Made by a program: the position numbers and the translations under genes. Below are positions 33,416 to 44,267 of a stretch of 64,000 nucleotides of DNA, in pieces. How positions within the stretch are numbered: position 1 is the first letter of the stretch; every line of letters starts with the position of its first letter. This DNA comes from Erythrophleum ivorense. Its lineage: Eukaryota; Streptophyta; Magnoliopsida; Fabales; Fabaceae. The notes beneath the pieces were generated by a model. The model did no database searches, was not told the DNA's origin, and saw nothing but the letters and a program-made list of their open reading frames with translations. Location of the stretch: contig JAIUCV010000076.1 of NCBI GenBank assembly GCA_026724425.1, positions 6,657,501 to 6,721,500 on the forward strand, given 5' to 3'.

Positions 33416-33917
33416 TTATGTCAAGGGCCGAGCAATGACTCCATAGCCACGCACAAACTTCCGGTAATAGCCAGTTAAACCCAAAAACCCTCTTAATTCT
33501 TTCACATTCAGCGGAGTGGGCCATTGTAGCATCGTTGTAGTCTTTGTCGCATCAGTTGCTACACTTTCAGAGGATATAATGTGGCCCAGATATTCTACTT
33601 GCGGCAAACCAAAAACGCATTTCTTTTTATTTGCCAATAACGACTGTTCCCCAAAGATCTTCATCACCGTCCTCAAATGGTCCACGTGCTGTTCAACGCT
33701 CGAACTGACGTAGAAATGGTATGAAAATCTTGTTCATTAAAACCTGAAAGGTTGCTGGAGCATTTGTAAGGCCAAAAGGCATTACAAGGAACTCATAATG
33801 TCCTTCTAGGGTCCTGAATGCTGTCTTATGAATATCTCTTTCCAGCATTCTTATTTGATGGTAACCGGAGCACAAGTCTAATTTGGAGAAGATAGTTGCA
33901 CCATGGAGCTCATCCAA
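33416..33917 (-). pseudogene. GY-C RT palm/thumb with catalytic deletion
   Basis: The upstream frame ends YEFLVMPFGLTNAPATFQVLMNKIFIPFLRQF, then goes out of frame at about 33701-33706. The next readable residues, SSVEQHVDHLRTVMKIFGEQSLLANKKKC, belong after the FxDDILVYS box. About a dozen codons with the catalytic aspartates are therefore missing, and the deletion also shifts the frame. This RT cannot be active. Confidence 0.85.
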
Positions 33918-33920
33918 TAG

Positions 33921-36059
33921 CTAGTCAATAACCGGGATTGGAAATTTATCCGGGATTGTAGCTCTGTTGAGGGCTCGATAATCGATGCAAAACCTCCAGG
34001 CATTGTCTTTCATAGGCACCAACAATACCGGACTTGAGAAGGGACTCGAGCTCTCTCTGATAATTCCCGTTTCAAGCATATCAGTTACCATCTTTTCCAT
34101 GACCACCTTCGTAGAGTGAGGATACCTATAAGGTCGTACCGAGATACTTGTAACTCCAGGAGCTAGATTGATAGCATGCTCCTGTCCCCTAAAAGGAGGT
34201 AATCCTCGTGGATCGGCAAAAACACCATTATATTGATCCAGTAGGGTGGTAACGGATTCCGGAACTGCTCGGAGACTGTCAGACGACAAACTACTAAGCA
34301 CCAGAGGTGCTTCTCTTCCCTTGGTGTCAGTAGGTAAGGCGCTCAAGGTCCTGAACGATAGCTTGGGGGAATGCAGAGAAGGGTCGCCTATCAATGTTAC
34401 CGTTTTGTTGTTGTGAACAAATGATAGCTCCTGCTTCTTCCAATCAACTTCGCATTTCCCAAGCGTTTCAAGCCATTGAATTCCTAAGATGACATCCACT
34501 GCTCCCAGTTCCAATGATATGAAGTCGGTTTTAAAGTTGACTTCAGCAAGGTTGAGGGTGACATTACGGCATACTCCATCGCCTTTGACTGTAATGCCGT
34601 TGCCAAGAAGAATATCCAGGCTGTCATCTTCACTCGCTTTCAGGCGTAAGCGTTTCACAATATCTGGTGAGATGAAATTATGAGAGGCACCACTGTCTAG
34701 CATCACGATCACTCTAGACTTGTTTATCTTCCCGTAAAGTTTCTGTGTTTTGGGCGAATGTTGACCCAAAAAAAAGTTCAAGGATAGAGTCCGTACTTCT
34801 TGTACTATCATTAATTGGTCCTTCACTTCTTCGGAATCATCTGCTTCTCCCAAAACTTCCATTTCCAGACAATTAATGACTGTCAAGACCCGAAATTCCT
34901 TCTTGGGACAGACTGCTCGATGGTCTCGGGACCATTTCCCTCCACATTGAAAACAGACTCCATCGTTTCTCATCTTTATTATCTCTGCTTCAGTGTACTT
35001 CTGTCGTGGTCTCAGCTGTGCTTTAGTCGGCTCATTCTCTTTGTTCTGAGGTCTACCCTGAGGCTGGCCAACTCTCTGCTCAAATGGAATCACGGCTCGC
35101 TGTGTGTTTGTCGTTGTTGACGTTTTACGTGGCTGAGTATTGCTGTCATAACGCGGACTTCCGCTAACAACTTTGCAAAAAGTGCTGGATTCCATCCTCA
35201 ACACTGCAGAGATATGATGCTCCAAACTGTGTGGCTCTTTCATCCTTATGACCTCCTGCATTTCAGTGTTTAAACCATTGTAGAAAATATTTGTTAACGC
35301 CTCGTCAGATAATTCCGGTACCAGCGATGATAATTCCTCAAACTCAGTAATGTAGTCATCCACTGATCCTTGTTGTTTGATTCTGAATAAGCGTTTGCCC
35401 GGAGCTTCCTCTATTGATTCCGAAAATCTGAGCACCAATTTCTCTTTGAATTCTGACCAACTGCTAAAGCCTTTCCGATGTAACTCCCAGTAATACCATT
35501 TCCGCACCTTACTTTCCAGACTCAATGCAACCAGATCTAATTTCTCTTCATCCGTATAACCACCAATATAGAAGAAACGTTCCAGCTCAATTAACCACAC
35601 ATACGGCTGTTTGCCGGAAAATGTAGGCATCTCGACCTTTTTTAACATGCTATCTCGATTCGCAACGTTCAATTGACCAGATCGATAACCTAACGGGAAA
35701 GCCTTCCGGTTTTGTTCCAAGTTGGGTGATGATACCTAAATCGGTGTGGTAGAAGATCCTGGTAGCGAATGATTGGGCAAATCTGGTGATGCGTTGATCG
35801 AAGTCGAGCTCTGAAGAATCCCGATTATCTTCTGAACATTCAGGTTTAGCGAATTGATCTCCGACGTAACATAATCGAGCTTCGCATCCAATGAATTCAT
35901 CCGCACGTCTGTTGCATCGTGGCGCAGGACGGATTGTCGCTGGAAGACGGAAAAACCGTTGATGTGGCCGTTCAAACGCTCCATGTCGAACTGCAATTGA
36001 GAACCGCCGTCGTATTCCCCATACACTGAATTCTTCGGAGAGTGATGTTGATTCGCCAT
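33921..36059 (-). pseudogene. GY-C gag, protease and RT N-terminus
   Basis: ATG at 36057-36059 starts MANQHHSPKNSVYGEYDGG. Gag: KVEMPTFSGKQPYVWLIELERFF, KVRKWYYWELHRKGFSSWSEFKEKL, VDDYITEFEELSSLVPELS. The zinc knuckle CFQCGGKWSRDHRAVC lies near 34910-34960. Protease VIVMLDSGASHNFISPDIVKRL. RT start: FSSPVLLVPMKDNAWRFCIDYRALNRATIPDKFPIPVID. It is interrupted by TAG at 35736-35738 and ends with TAG at 33921-33923, where the family has Gln (IDQLLDELHGA context). Confidence 0.88.
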
Positions 36060-36110
36060 AGTCACCTTTGAAAGAGATCGCGTTGGATTCGTCGAGTTTC
36101 ACCGCACCAA

Positions 36111-36497
36111 TGATAGAGTAAGCTTATCTAATAGAGAGAGAGACTGAATAGTACGATATATTGAAGAAAGAATGCAATTACAAAGAGTACGATCACGATC
36201 TCATGACGATCTGATCCAGGATCTCATAGCGACCCTCTAAGCTCATAGCGCTCAGATTACAACTCAGTAAAAGCATGAAGCATCTACGAAGGAAAGAGAC
36301 GATATAAGTAAGCGAGTTCCTTCTTTAATCTGTAACAGCAAACCCTCTGTCCCAGCCAGAGGTTTGCTTCTTCTTCTAGACTCCCAAACACTCTAATTCA
36401 TTTAGAGGTTTCACCCACTTCCTGCACTTCCTCGCTTTGCTTATCGATATGATTATCAGCTTTCTTTTTCCTGTAGTAGGTCTGATGTATCTTATCG
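36111..36497 (-). repeat. GY-C 5' LTR
   Basis: This is the right LTR. The leader next to it on the minus strand starts TTGGTGCGGTGAAAC, in the PBS position but not one I can assign to a tRNA. Confidence 0.9.
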
Positions 36498-36634
36498 GGA
36501 TTCAGGTGTTGAATTCTGAAAATAGACACGAGTTGATACAGGGTATTGTTTACATTCTTGTGAAGTCAGCAAATGAGCTTGTGGAGAAGAAGATGGAACC
36601 GTTCTTGCAATTATCAACAATCAATTTTTGTTAA
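36498..36634 (+). pseudogene. DUF577-family pseudogene, 3' end
   Basis: After one or two bases of the duplicated target, the coding sequence resumes IQVLNSENRHELIQGIVYILV and ends LQLSTINFC with TAA at 36632-36634. Codons join in phase with KVLI at 31058 when GY-C and one TSD copy are removed. The original gene from 7827 to here would be only about 0.7 kb, so the annotated piece is either a short family member or only part of a longer gene. Confidence 0.6.
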
Positions 36635-37207
36635 TAAAAGTTTGATTTATAGTTTTGTGAGATTGAGTTAGAGACAAAATAAAATTGTAAAGATATAAAT
36701 ATCTAGAGTTTTGGCAATTTTTTTTGTCATGTTCCATTAATTTGTTGTCATTGAAAGTAATCAATTTTGTAATTTGAGATTAAAATTTACAGAATTTATT
36801 TCTTGCAGTTGTTATCTCCTAATAAAGCTTTTCTATATGAAGTCAACCAATAAAAAGAAGCCAAATGTTTCTACGAATCTTTTTCATACTGCTTCTTTGA
36901 GGATTAGAGTGTCCGGGTATTACGAAGAAATGTACCCACAAAATATCTTCTTTTTAAGTGATATCGTTAGAAGTAGACATGTGCATTATGATCACTAGAA
37001 ATTTGATTCGCGCGATGCATGAAATTAAAACTATACCAAGTTTTAAATTTTATAAATTTAAAAATTTAACTATAAGTATTTCTATTTAATTTTTAAATCA
37101 TATTATTATATTAACGATCTACAATATTTGTTTGTATTGTGATTTTAATTCTGAAATTTTTAAAAGTAATGATTTTAACTATCGGCTTTTATCCGCATCA
37201 TTACATG
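36635..37207. other. Host sequence with duplicated exon-like segment (copy 1)
   Basis: The 3' flank of the DUF577 pseudogene. Positions 36720-36996 resemble 47035-47325: shared T-rich lead, TTTCTTGCAG acceptor-like site, then an open stretch ending (M)YPQNIFFLSDIVRSRHVHYDH with TAG at 36996-36998. The protein is not recognised. GY-D is inserted at 37207 (TSD acatg). Confidence 0.5.
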
Positions 37208-38556
37208 TGAAACAACCAAGCCTTTTTTTTTATATATATAATTAGCCCAGATTAACATTCCCATAAATATTAATCCTCAACAGCTAATTCGACAACACAA
37301 TGCGGAAGAAAACCAATATTATTAAATCATAAATAATTGTTCAACAAATAACCAATAAACCAATAACCAATAAAGGAATAACCCTAGCAACCTAAACACC
37401 AGGTTTGCTACATTATTAAATAAAGTCTAACACCCTAAGAATTCCTGGTCAGCCATAACAATAACGCCAATATCAAATTCCTAATCTCATCATCCTCTTC
37501 TCTCGGTCTCTTTCCGCGGAAGAACATTGCTGTTACCTGCATCACATTGGAATAGAGATGCGTAAGTATTATCATAAATACTTAGTGAGTGGATCATCCT
37601 GCCTACAGGCCAATTACGTCAAACACTAGACAAAACATCACAATAATCAACAACAATAACAATGCTCAACATTAATCAACAGTATAAACCATCCCTGTCA
37701 GGAAACACCCACGTTTCCTGACACCCAGGTTGGTGTCGACCGACACCTCTATGGTGTCGATCGACGCCAGCCTCCCGAGTGTCGATCGACACTCATCGAG
37801 TGTCGCTCGACACCGGCTCGACGCCCAGAAACCAACATCAACGAAAAACGCATTCCAAATCGCAATAACACAAAATCTAAGGTTTTCAACGCCCCAATGC
37901 TATCAAAACACGAAATCCAGCATAAACAATCTCAAGAACACATCATAAATCCGAAATCACACAATCTCTAACGCTTAACGGACCTACAGTCACGCACTCA
38001 CCTTATAAACGGATTGGAAAGATGGAGAAGAGATAGAACAACGAAGAACAGCAACAAAACGAGTCTCCAAACTCCAAAATCTCTCTGGAAATCACCTTTT
38101 TCTCTCAAAAACACTTCTGCCTCGAAAACTGAGCCTCTCTCGCGGCTACAGACTTTTAAATCGCGACCTAGGGCTTTCCTTGCCCCAAACCGAACAAAAC
38201 CAGCCGACTTGAATCAAACCGGTCGATTTCTCAATAACCGGTGTCGATCGACACCCTTCCTTGGTGTCGGTCGACACCCATCGACCAAAACCAACCCAAC
38301 TCAATTCGATCGACTTAAACCGGAAATCAACCCTGATAACCGGTGTCGATCGACACCCGAATACTAGTCGTTCAGAAGGATTTAACACACTTTCTTCGCG
38401 GTGCTTGAATCTTAAACCGACTGCACAACAATCAAACAAGAACATGTACAGCCAATCTTCAATTCACACCTCTAAGAGCATGTGCCAACTACTCCCGAAC
38501 CCCTAGCATCGCCCAACACCACTTCCAAAACAACTTCCTGGTTCACGGATGTTACA
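37208..38556 (-). repeat. GY-D 3' LTR
   Basis: The plus strand runs TGAAACAACCAAGC...GGATGTTACA. It carries seven or more copies of the GTGTCG(A/C)(T/C)CGACAC palindrome at 37730-37815, 38238-38275 and 38340-38356. Confidence 0.93.
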
Positions 38557-39149
38557 ATTCTCCCCCACTAAACTGGATTCGTCCTCGAATCCCAACACAA
38601 ACGTCTCTCCAAGACCTCAAAACTCAAATTTTAGTCCTTTGTTATACGCATGTTTCCAAGATATTATTACTCTCAATGCCATAATCCACTGTCATGACAT
38701 CCATACTGCGACTCACGGTCCAGTACCAAAATGTGACCACTGCCACCAAACCAAAATGTGACCCGAAGCCACAACCAAAACGTGACCCGAAGCCACAACC
38801 AAAACGTGACCCACTGTCACTAAAACAACCCATATCGAGGTAGCGACCCCCAATATAAGTCCGTTGGGCACCTAACGTCCCAACACAAATAGAACCACCG
38901 TCTACAAGGCCCACGCCTCTAGACAAAACGAGTAATAAAATCTGAAACGCGTACCAACATGTGACTAAAAACTCTCAATGACCCCACCGGCCAAAGAAAC
39001 TTGTAACATCCAAACCATAACCAAAAATATGAGGCAAAACTCCATCTCATATAACTCCAAAAATGTATATCGTACAACAAAACGAAAATACATAAGTCCA
39101 AAACCAACAACAACAAAACCAAAAACAAGACTAGAACCACAAAGATGAA
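38557..39149 (-). other. GY-D 3' untranslated region with 24-bp tandem repeats
   Basis: This lies between the pol stop and the 3' LTR. About four copies of a 24-bp unit (AAAACGTGACCCGAAGCCAC core) occupy 38728-38822. The polypurine tract lies at the left edge. No ORF is supported. Confidence 0.75.
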
Positions 39150-42100
39150 TCACTCCACAGCCTGCTTGTCGAACCACTTTCCGAACTTCAGCTTCATCTT
39201 TGCCTCTGGCTCCCAAGTCTGCTCCTCTGTGCCACTACAGTCCCACAAGACTCTCAACAATGGCACCCTCTTGTTCCGCAGAACCTTGACTCTCCTCTCA
39301 AGAATCCTCACAGGAACTGCCGGAACTGTCATATCTGGCTGGAGATCCTCTGGAATCTCAACCACAACCTCCTCTGAAGGACGCAAACACCTCCTCAACA
39401 TAGAAACATGAAACACCTTGTGAAAGGCGCTCATAATCGGTGGCAACTCCAACCGATAAGCCACTGGCCCAACTCGCTCCACCACTGGAAACGGACCCAT
39501 AAATCGCGGACTAAGCTTGTTCTCTGCTATGGACCTGTTAGGGCCCCTCAACATAGCCATCTTGAGATAAACTCTATCTCCCACCTGAAACTCAAGCTCA
39601 CGTCGCCGCCTATCTGCATAACTCCTCTGTCTATCCTGAGCCTCCTTCATGTTCAACCTCAAGACACGAATCTTCTCCGTCGTCTCCTGAACAAAACTAG
39701 CTCCAAACATGCTGCGCTCCCCCACTTGGGTCCAGCATAAGGGTGTCCTGCATGGCCTCCCATACAAAGCCTCATAAGGAGCCATACCAATACTAGACTG
39801 AAAACTGTTGTTATAGGCAAACTCTGCCAAACACAGATGATCAGCCCAATGACCACCCCAATCCAGTACACACATCCTAAGCAGATCCTCCAAAGTCTGA
39901 ATAGTCCTCTCTGACTGTCCGTCTGTCTGCGGATGATACGCGGTACTCATATGCACCTTAGTGCCCATCTCAGTCTGAAATGCCCTCCAAAACTCTGAAG
40001 CAATCCTCGGATCTCTATCCGACACAATACTGGCTGGCACTCCATGCAGCCTCACAATCTCTCGCACAAACTTCCTAGCCAAGACAGCCGCTCCATCTGT
40101 CTTCTTGATAGCCAAGAAATGTGCTGACTTGGTCAAGCGATCTACAATGACCCAAATAGCATCGAAAGTCCGTGAGATCGGCAATCCCACAACAAAATCC
40201 ATAGTGATCATATCCCACTTCCACTCTGGAATGGGTAAACTCTGCAGAAGACCACTAGGCACCTGATGCTCTGCCTTGACCAAAGAACAAGTGTTGCACC
40301 TCGCAACCCAATCTGCCACATCCCTCTTCATCCCAACCCAATGATAATACCGTTTGAGGTCACGGTACATCTTGGTCGCACCCGGATGAATCGAAAACTT
40401 GCTTGAATGAGCCTCTCCCAAAACCTCATGCCTCAACACCTCATCCTTGGGCACACAAACTCGCCCACGAACCAAGATAGTCCCATTCGAAGAGACCTGA
40501 TACTCAGAACCAACCGCCTGCGAAGCATCGATCAAACCCTGATCACTCTGCTGCGCCACTCTGATCCTGCTGAGTAAATCTGCCTGATCAGCTGCCTCTA
40601 AACCCAAAGGCTCCTCTGAAATAGCACAAAGACGCAATGTACTAATCTCGCTGACCAAAGCCTCAACACCACGCTCTCTATCTGAATCAACCCTCCGTCG
40701 ACTCAAAGCATCTGCCACCAAATTGGCCTTGCCCGGATCATAAACAATATCCAGGTCATAGTCTGCCAGAACCTCCACCCAACGCGTCTGTCTCGCATTC
40801 AGCAAAGGCTGAGTGAAAATGTGCTGTAGACTCTTGTGATCTGTAAAGATCTGCACTCTACCACCATAAAGATAAGACCTCCAAATCTTGAGTGCAAAAA
40901 CCACTGCTCCCAACTCAAGATCATGTGTAGGACGGTTGCGCTCACTGCCCTGCAACTGCCTCGAAGCATAGGCAATCACTCTGCCCTCCTGCATCAAAAC
41001 ACAACCAAGTCCAACACCTGAAGCATCTATGTACACAACATATGGCTTCCCCGGGTCAGGTAATGCCAAAACAGGTGTACTAGTCAACATCTCCTTGAGC
41101 TTCCCAAAGCTCTCCTCGCACTCCGGCGACCACACAAACGGCACATCCTTGCCAGTCAACCTCGTCATCGGCTGAGACATACTCGCAAACCCCTTGACGA
41201 ACCTCCTGTAGTAGCCTGCTAAACCCAGAAAACTCCTGATCTCGGTAGCACTACTCGGTCTAGGCCAATCCCTGATAGCCTCAATCTTAGCCGGATCCAC
41301 AGAAACTCCCTCTGCAGAAACAATATGGCCAAGAAAACCCATCTCCCTCTGCCAAAAGCTGCACTTGCTCAACTTGGCAAACAGCTTCTGCTCTCGAAGC
41401 TTCTCCAACACAAGCCTCAAATGAGTCGCATGCTCCTCTGGACTCCTCGAATACACCAAAATGTCATCAATGAAAATAATGACAAACACATCCAGAAACT
41501 CCCTGAACACGTCGTTCATCAACCTCATAAACGCTGCCGGCGCATTAGTCAAGCCAAAAGGCATGACCACAAACTCGAAATGTCCATACCTCGTCCGAAA
41601 AGCTGTCTTCCGGACATCTGCCTCATCTATCGGAATCTGATGATAACCCGATGCCAAGTCAATCTTGGAGAACCAAGTAGCACCTCTCAACTGATCCAAC
41701 AACTCATCAATCCTCGGAAGTGGGTACCTGTTCTTCACTGTGACTCGGTTAAGTCCCCGGTAATTGATGCACAACCGAAAACTGCCATCCTTCTTCTTCA
41801 CAAACAACACTGGAGCTCCCCAAGGCGACACACTAGGTCTGATGAACCCTTTACTCAAAAGGTTCTCTAGCTGCTTCTTCAGCTCTGCCATCTCTGCTGG
41901 AGCCATCCTGTAAGGTGTCTTCGATATCGGAGCTGTCCCAGGCTCTAAATCAATCGTGAAAGGATCTGACCGAGATGGTGGCAATCCCTTCAGCGACCGA
42001 AAAACATCCTCAAAATCCTGGACAACCTGAATATCCCGCAGACTCACCTCACCACTGGACTCTGTCATAGTGATCGTCGCCAAATAAGCTTCGCAGCCCC

Positions 42101-42514
42101 GCTCTAACAACTGCTCTGCCTGAATAGCTGAAATCACTATACTCCCCGAAGTCGGTCTCACTCCCTGATAAACCAACTTCCCTGCATCCTGCTCAAACAC
42201 CACTCTACCTCTGTAGCAATCCAGATGAACTCGGTATAGAGATAACCAGTCCATCCCCAAAATCACGTCATACAGTTCCACCGGACTGATGACTAAATCT
42301 GCTGGCATAGACTGCCCCGCAATCTGCACATCAACTGCTCTAGCTCTGCCCGAAGTAGCCAAATAACCACCACCAGCCACCTTGACAAAGCCTGAAGCCT
42401 CGCCATCGCTACTCCGAATACCACTACCCTCAGCTCTCTCCGGAGTTATGAAGCAATTAGATGCTCCCGAGTCAAACAGAACGTGAGACTCAAAACCTCC
42501 AACTAACAAGGTCC
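39150..42514 (-). CDS. GY-D protease-RT-RNase H-integrase-chromodomain
   Basis: An uninterrupted frame. Protease GGFESHVLFDSGASNCFITP begins right after the predicted splice acceptor. RT: FRLCINYRGLNRVTVKNRYPLP, KIDLASGYHQIPI, VMPFGLTNAPAAFMRLMN, and catalytic IIFIDDILVYS. RNase H: YVVYIDASGVGLGCVLMQ, THDLELGAVVFALKIW, IFTDHKSL, ADALSRR. Integrase: HPGATKMYRDLKRYYHW...CNTCSLVKAEHQ, TMDFVVGLP, VSDRDPRIASEFW, DGQSERTIQTLE. The C-terminus, ILERRVKVLRNKRVPLLRVLW...EEQTWEPEAKM, is the Tekay-type chromodomain relative. All catalytic residues are visible. Confidence 0.92.
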
Positions 42515-42627
42515 CTACACAATTCCACAAGTGTTGAGAACCTCTAACTCTATCACAGTAAAACAACAGAAACAGACAACACCACAATTCTACCTTAAGA
42601 ATTTAAAAGTCTGAGTCAAGATTTTAC
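42515..42627 (-). other. Probable 113-nt intron at the gag/pol junction
   Basis: On the minus strand the sequence reads ATCACAG|GTAAAATC at 42627 and GTGTAG|GGACC at 42515. Unspliced, two stops (one after FKFLR) separate gag from pol. Removing the GT-AG segment joins QITG to TLLVGG in frame, the sequence expected at this point in Tekay polyproteins. It is AT/T-rich, as plant introns are. Confidence 0.6.
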
Positions 42628-44047
42628 CTGTGATCTGGCCTGATTGACTGGTCTGGCCCACCTCTGCCGATGTATACACTCTCGGCGCACCACCTGACTG
42701 CAACGCTGCCACCTGAGCTGCTGACTGGATAGCCAACGGCTGAATCGCCGCTGCCACTGCTCTCTGCTGCAACTTGGGACACATTGTCTTGATATGCCCC
42801 GGCTCCCTGCAGTAGAAGCACACTGTCGTCTCTCTGGATCCCGCCCTCTTGGGGCAAGTCGCAACTCTGTGATCCAGACTCCCACAACCAAAAGACCCAC
42901 CCGTACTCGGGCTACTAGCAGATATCTCGTCTGCTCTCCTCTTCTGACCCTGCGTAGGCCTGCTGCCCCGGCCGTAACCAGAACTGTGACCTCTGCGCTG
43001 CTGATGCTGATGCTGGCCCCGAGGATGGGTAGCAGGAGCAACTGCAACTGGAACAACCGCCGTACTCACCGGCTCACGCAAGTCCTCCTCAATGGACGCT
43101 GCCAACTCCACTAAACCCGCTCTGGTGTGGTACATACCACCTCTGCACTGAGTCCTGATGTTCCTCCGAAGCCCCAGGAGAAACCGCGACGTCAATGCCC
43201 GTTCACTGATCAGCTCACCACCAGAAAAGACCACCAATCTGCAGAACTCTGCATCATACTCTCGAACAGACCTCTCACCCTAAGTCAAGTCCAAAAACCT
43301 CAACTGCAGCCTGTCACGAACCTCCTGAGGGAAAAACTTGTGGTTGAACTCCTCGACGAAGTCAACCCAAGTCCAAACCTCTCTCCTGGTCCTAACAGAC
43401 CTCCACCACATATGTGCATCACCTCCAAGGTAGTGCACTGCCAACTCAACCTGAAACTGTGCCGGACAACGAACAGAATCGAAGTTCCGCTCCAACCTCT
43501 GACGCCATTCATCAGCCTGCTCTGGAGTAACCCCGCCCTCAAACGTAGGCGTACCAATCCTCTGCATCTCCCTCATCATCTCACGATAAGGAGAAACTCC
43601 AACTGCAACACCCTGCTGCACCGCAGCCTCCTGCTGCTCAACAAAACCGGCACCAACATGTGCCCCGGCACCAACATGTGCCCCGGCCGCTGGAGGTGCA
43701 ACCGGAGCCTGCTGTGGAACTGCCTGAGGAAGACGCGCCAACAACTGCGTCAGTAGCCCCACAATCAACTCTCCCTGAGCTAAAGCAGCGCCCCCACCGG
43801 GAACCGCTCCAGCTCCTGCGCCACCACTGGCACCTGAGTTAGCCCCACCGGCCAACGAAATAGACTGTGTCACCGACGCCGCCGCCACACTCGGCGCTGC
43901 ACTCTCTACTGAAACCTCAGCCTCTGGCACTCCACGACCAGCACCCCGACCTCCACGACCCGCTGCTCGCCCACCGCGACCAGCTCCTCTGCCCCCATGG
44001 GCTGCACCGCGACCACGACCACGGCCACGACCACGACCTGCGTCCAT
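42628..44047 (-). pseudogene. GY-D gag (one nonsense codon)
   Basis: ATG at 44045-44047 starts MDAGRGRGRGRGRGAAHGG. A long Gly/Ala/Arg-rich N-terminus is followed by the capsid: EMMREMQRIGTPTFEGGVTPEQADEW, LERNFDSVRCPAQFQVELAVHYLGGDAHMWWRSV, FVEEFNHKFFPQEVRDRLQ. TAG at 43280-43282 replaces an expected Gln before GERSVREYDAEFCRL. Then comes FLLGLRRNIRTQC and a CCHC zinc knuckle, CFYCREPGHIKTMC, near 42800. The rest is intact to the predicted splice donor at 42627. Confidence 0.88.
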
Positions 44048-44252
44048 CTCTCTGCACTACCACCAAGTACAGAAAAAGAGCAAAGGTCAAAACACAGACA
44101 CAAAACCAAAACACACCAAATATCCAACTCACTTACCCGCGGAAAACTGGAAGACCGAGAGGATGAGACTAGACCACTAACTGACTAACTCACATAATCA
44201 ATTAACCACACAATCCAATTCATCCAATTCTTACAGTCCTAAAACCGACTAC

Positions 44253-44264
44253 GCTCTGATACCA
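44253..44264 (-). other. GY-D primer-binding site (tRNA-iMet)
   Basis: The minus strand reads TGGTATCAGAGC, three bases from the 5' LTR. The leader from here to the gag ATG (44048-44252) has no ORF. Confidence 0.9.
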
Positions 44265-44267
44265 AAA

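Larger units (their letters stand above)
31059..36497 (-). mobile_element. GY-C: chromovirus (Ty3/gypsy with chromodomain)
   Basis: The LTRs are 31059-31448 and 36111-36497 (about 390 bp, roughly 10 differences). They start TGATAGAGTAAGC and end TCTTATCA (last base changed to G on the right). Flanks are gattg (31054-31058) and gattc (36499-36503), an imperfect TSD. Gag, protease, RT, RNase H, integrase and a C-terminal chromodomain are encoded on the minus strand. Stops and a deletion over the RT active site disable it. It is inserted in the DUF577 pseudogene. Confidence 0.9.

Noticed and set aside
41325..43756. Long plus-strand ORFs (181 and 209 codons) opposite GY-D pol and gag
   Set aside because: Shadows of the real minus-strand frames; no recognisable domain.
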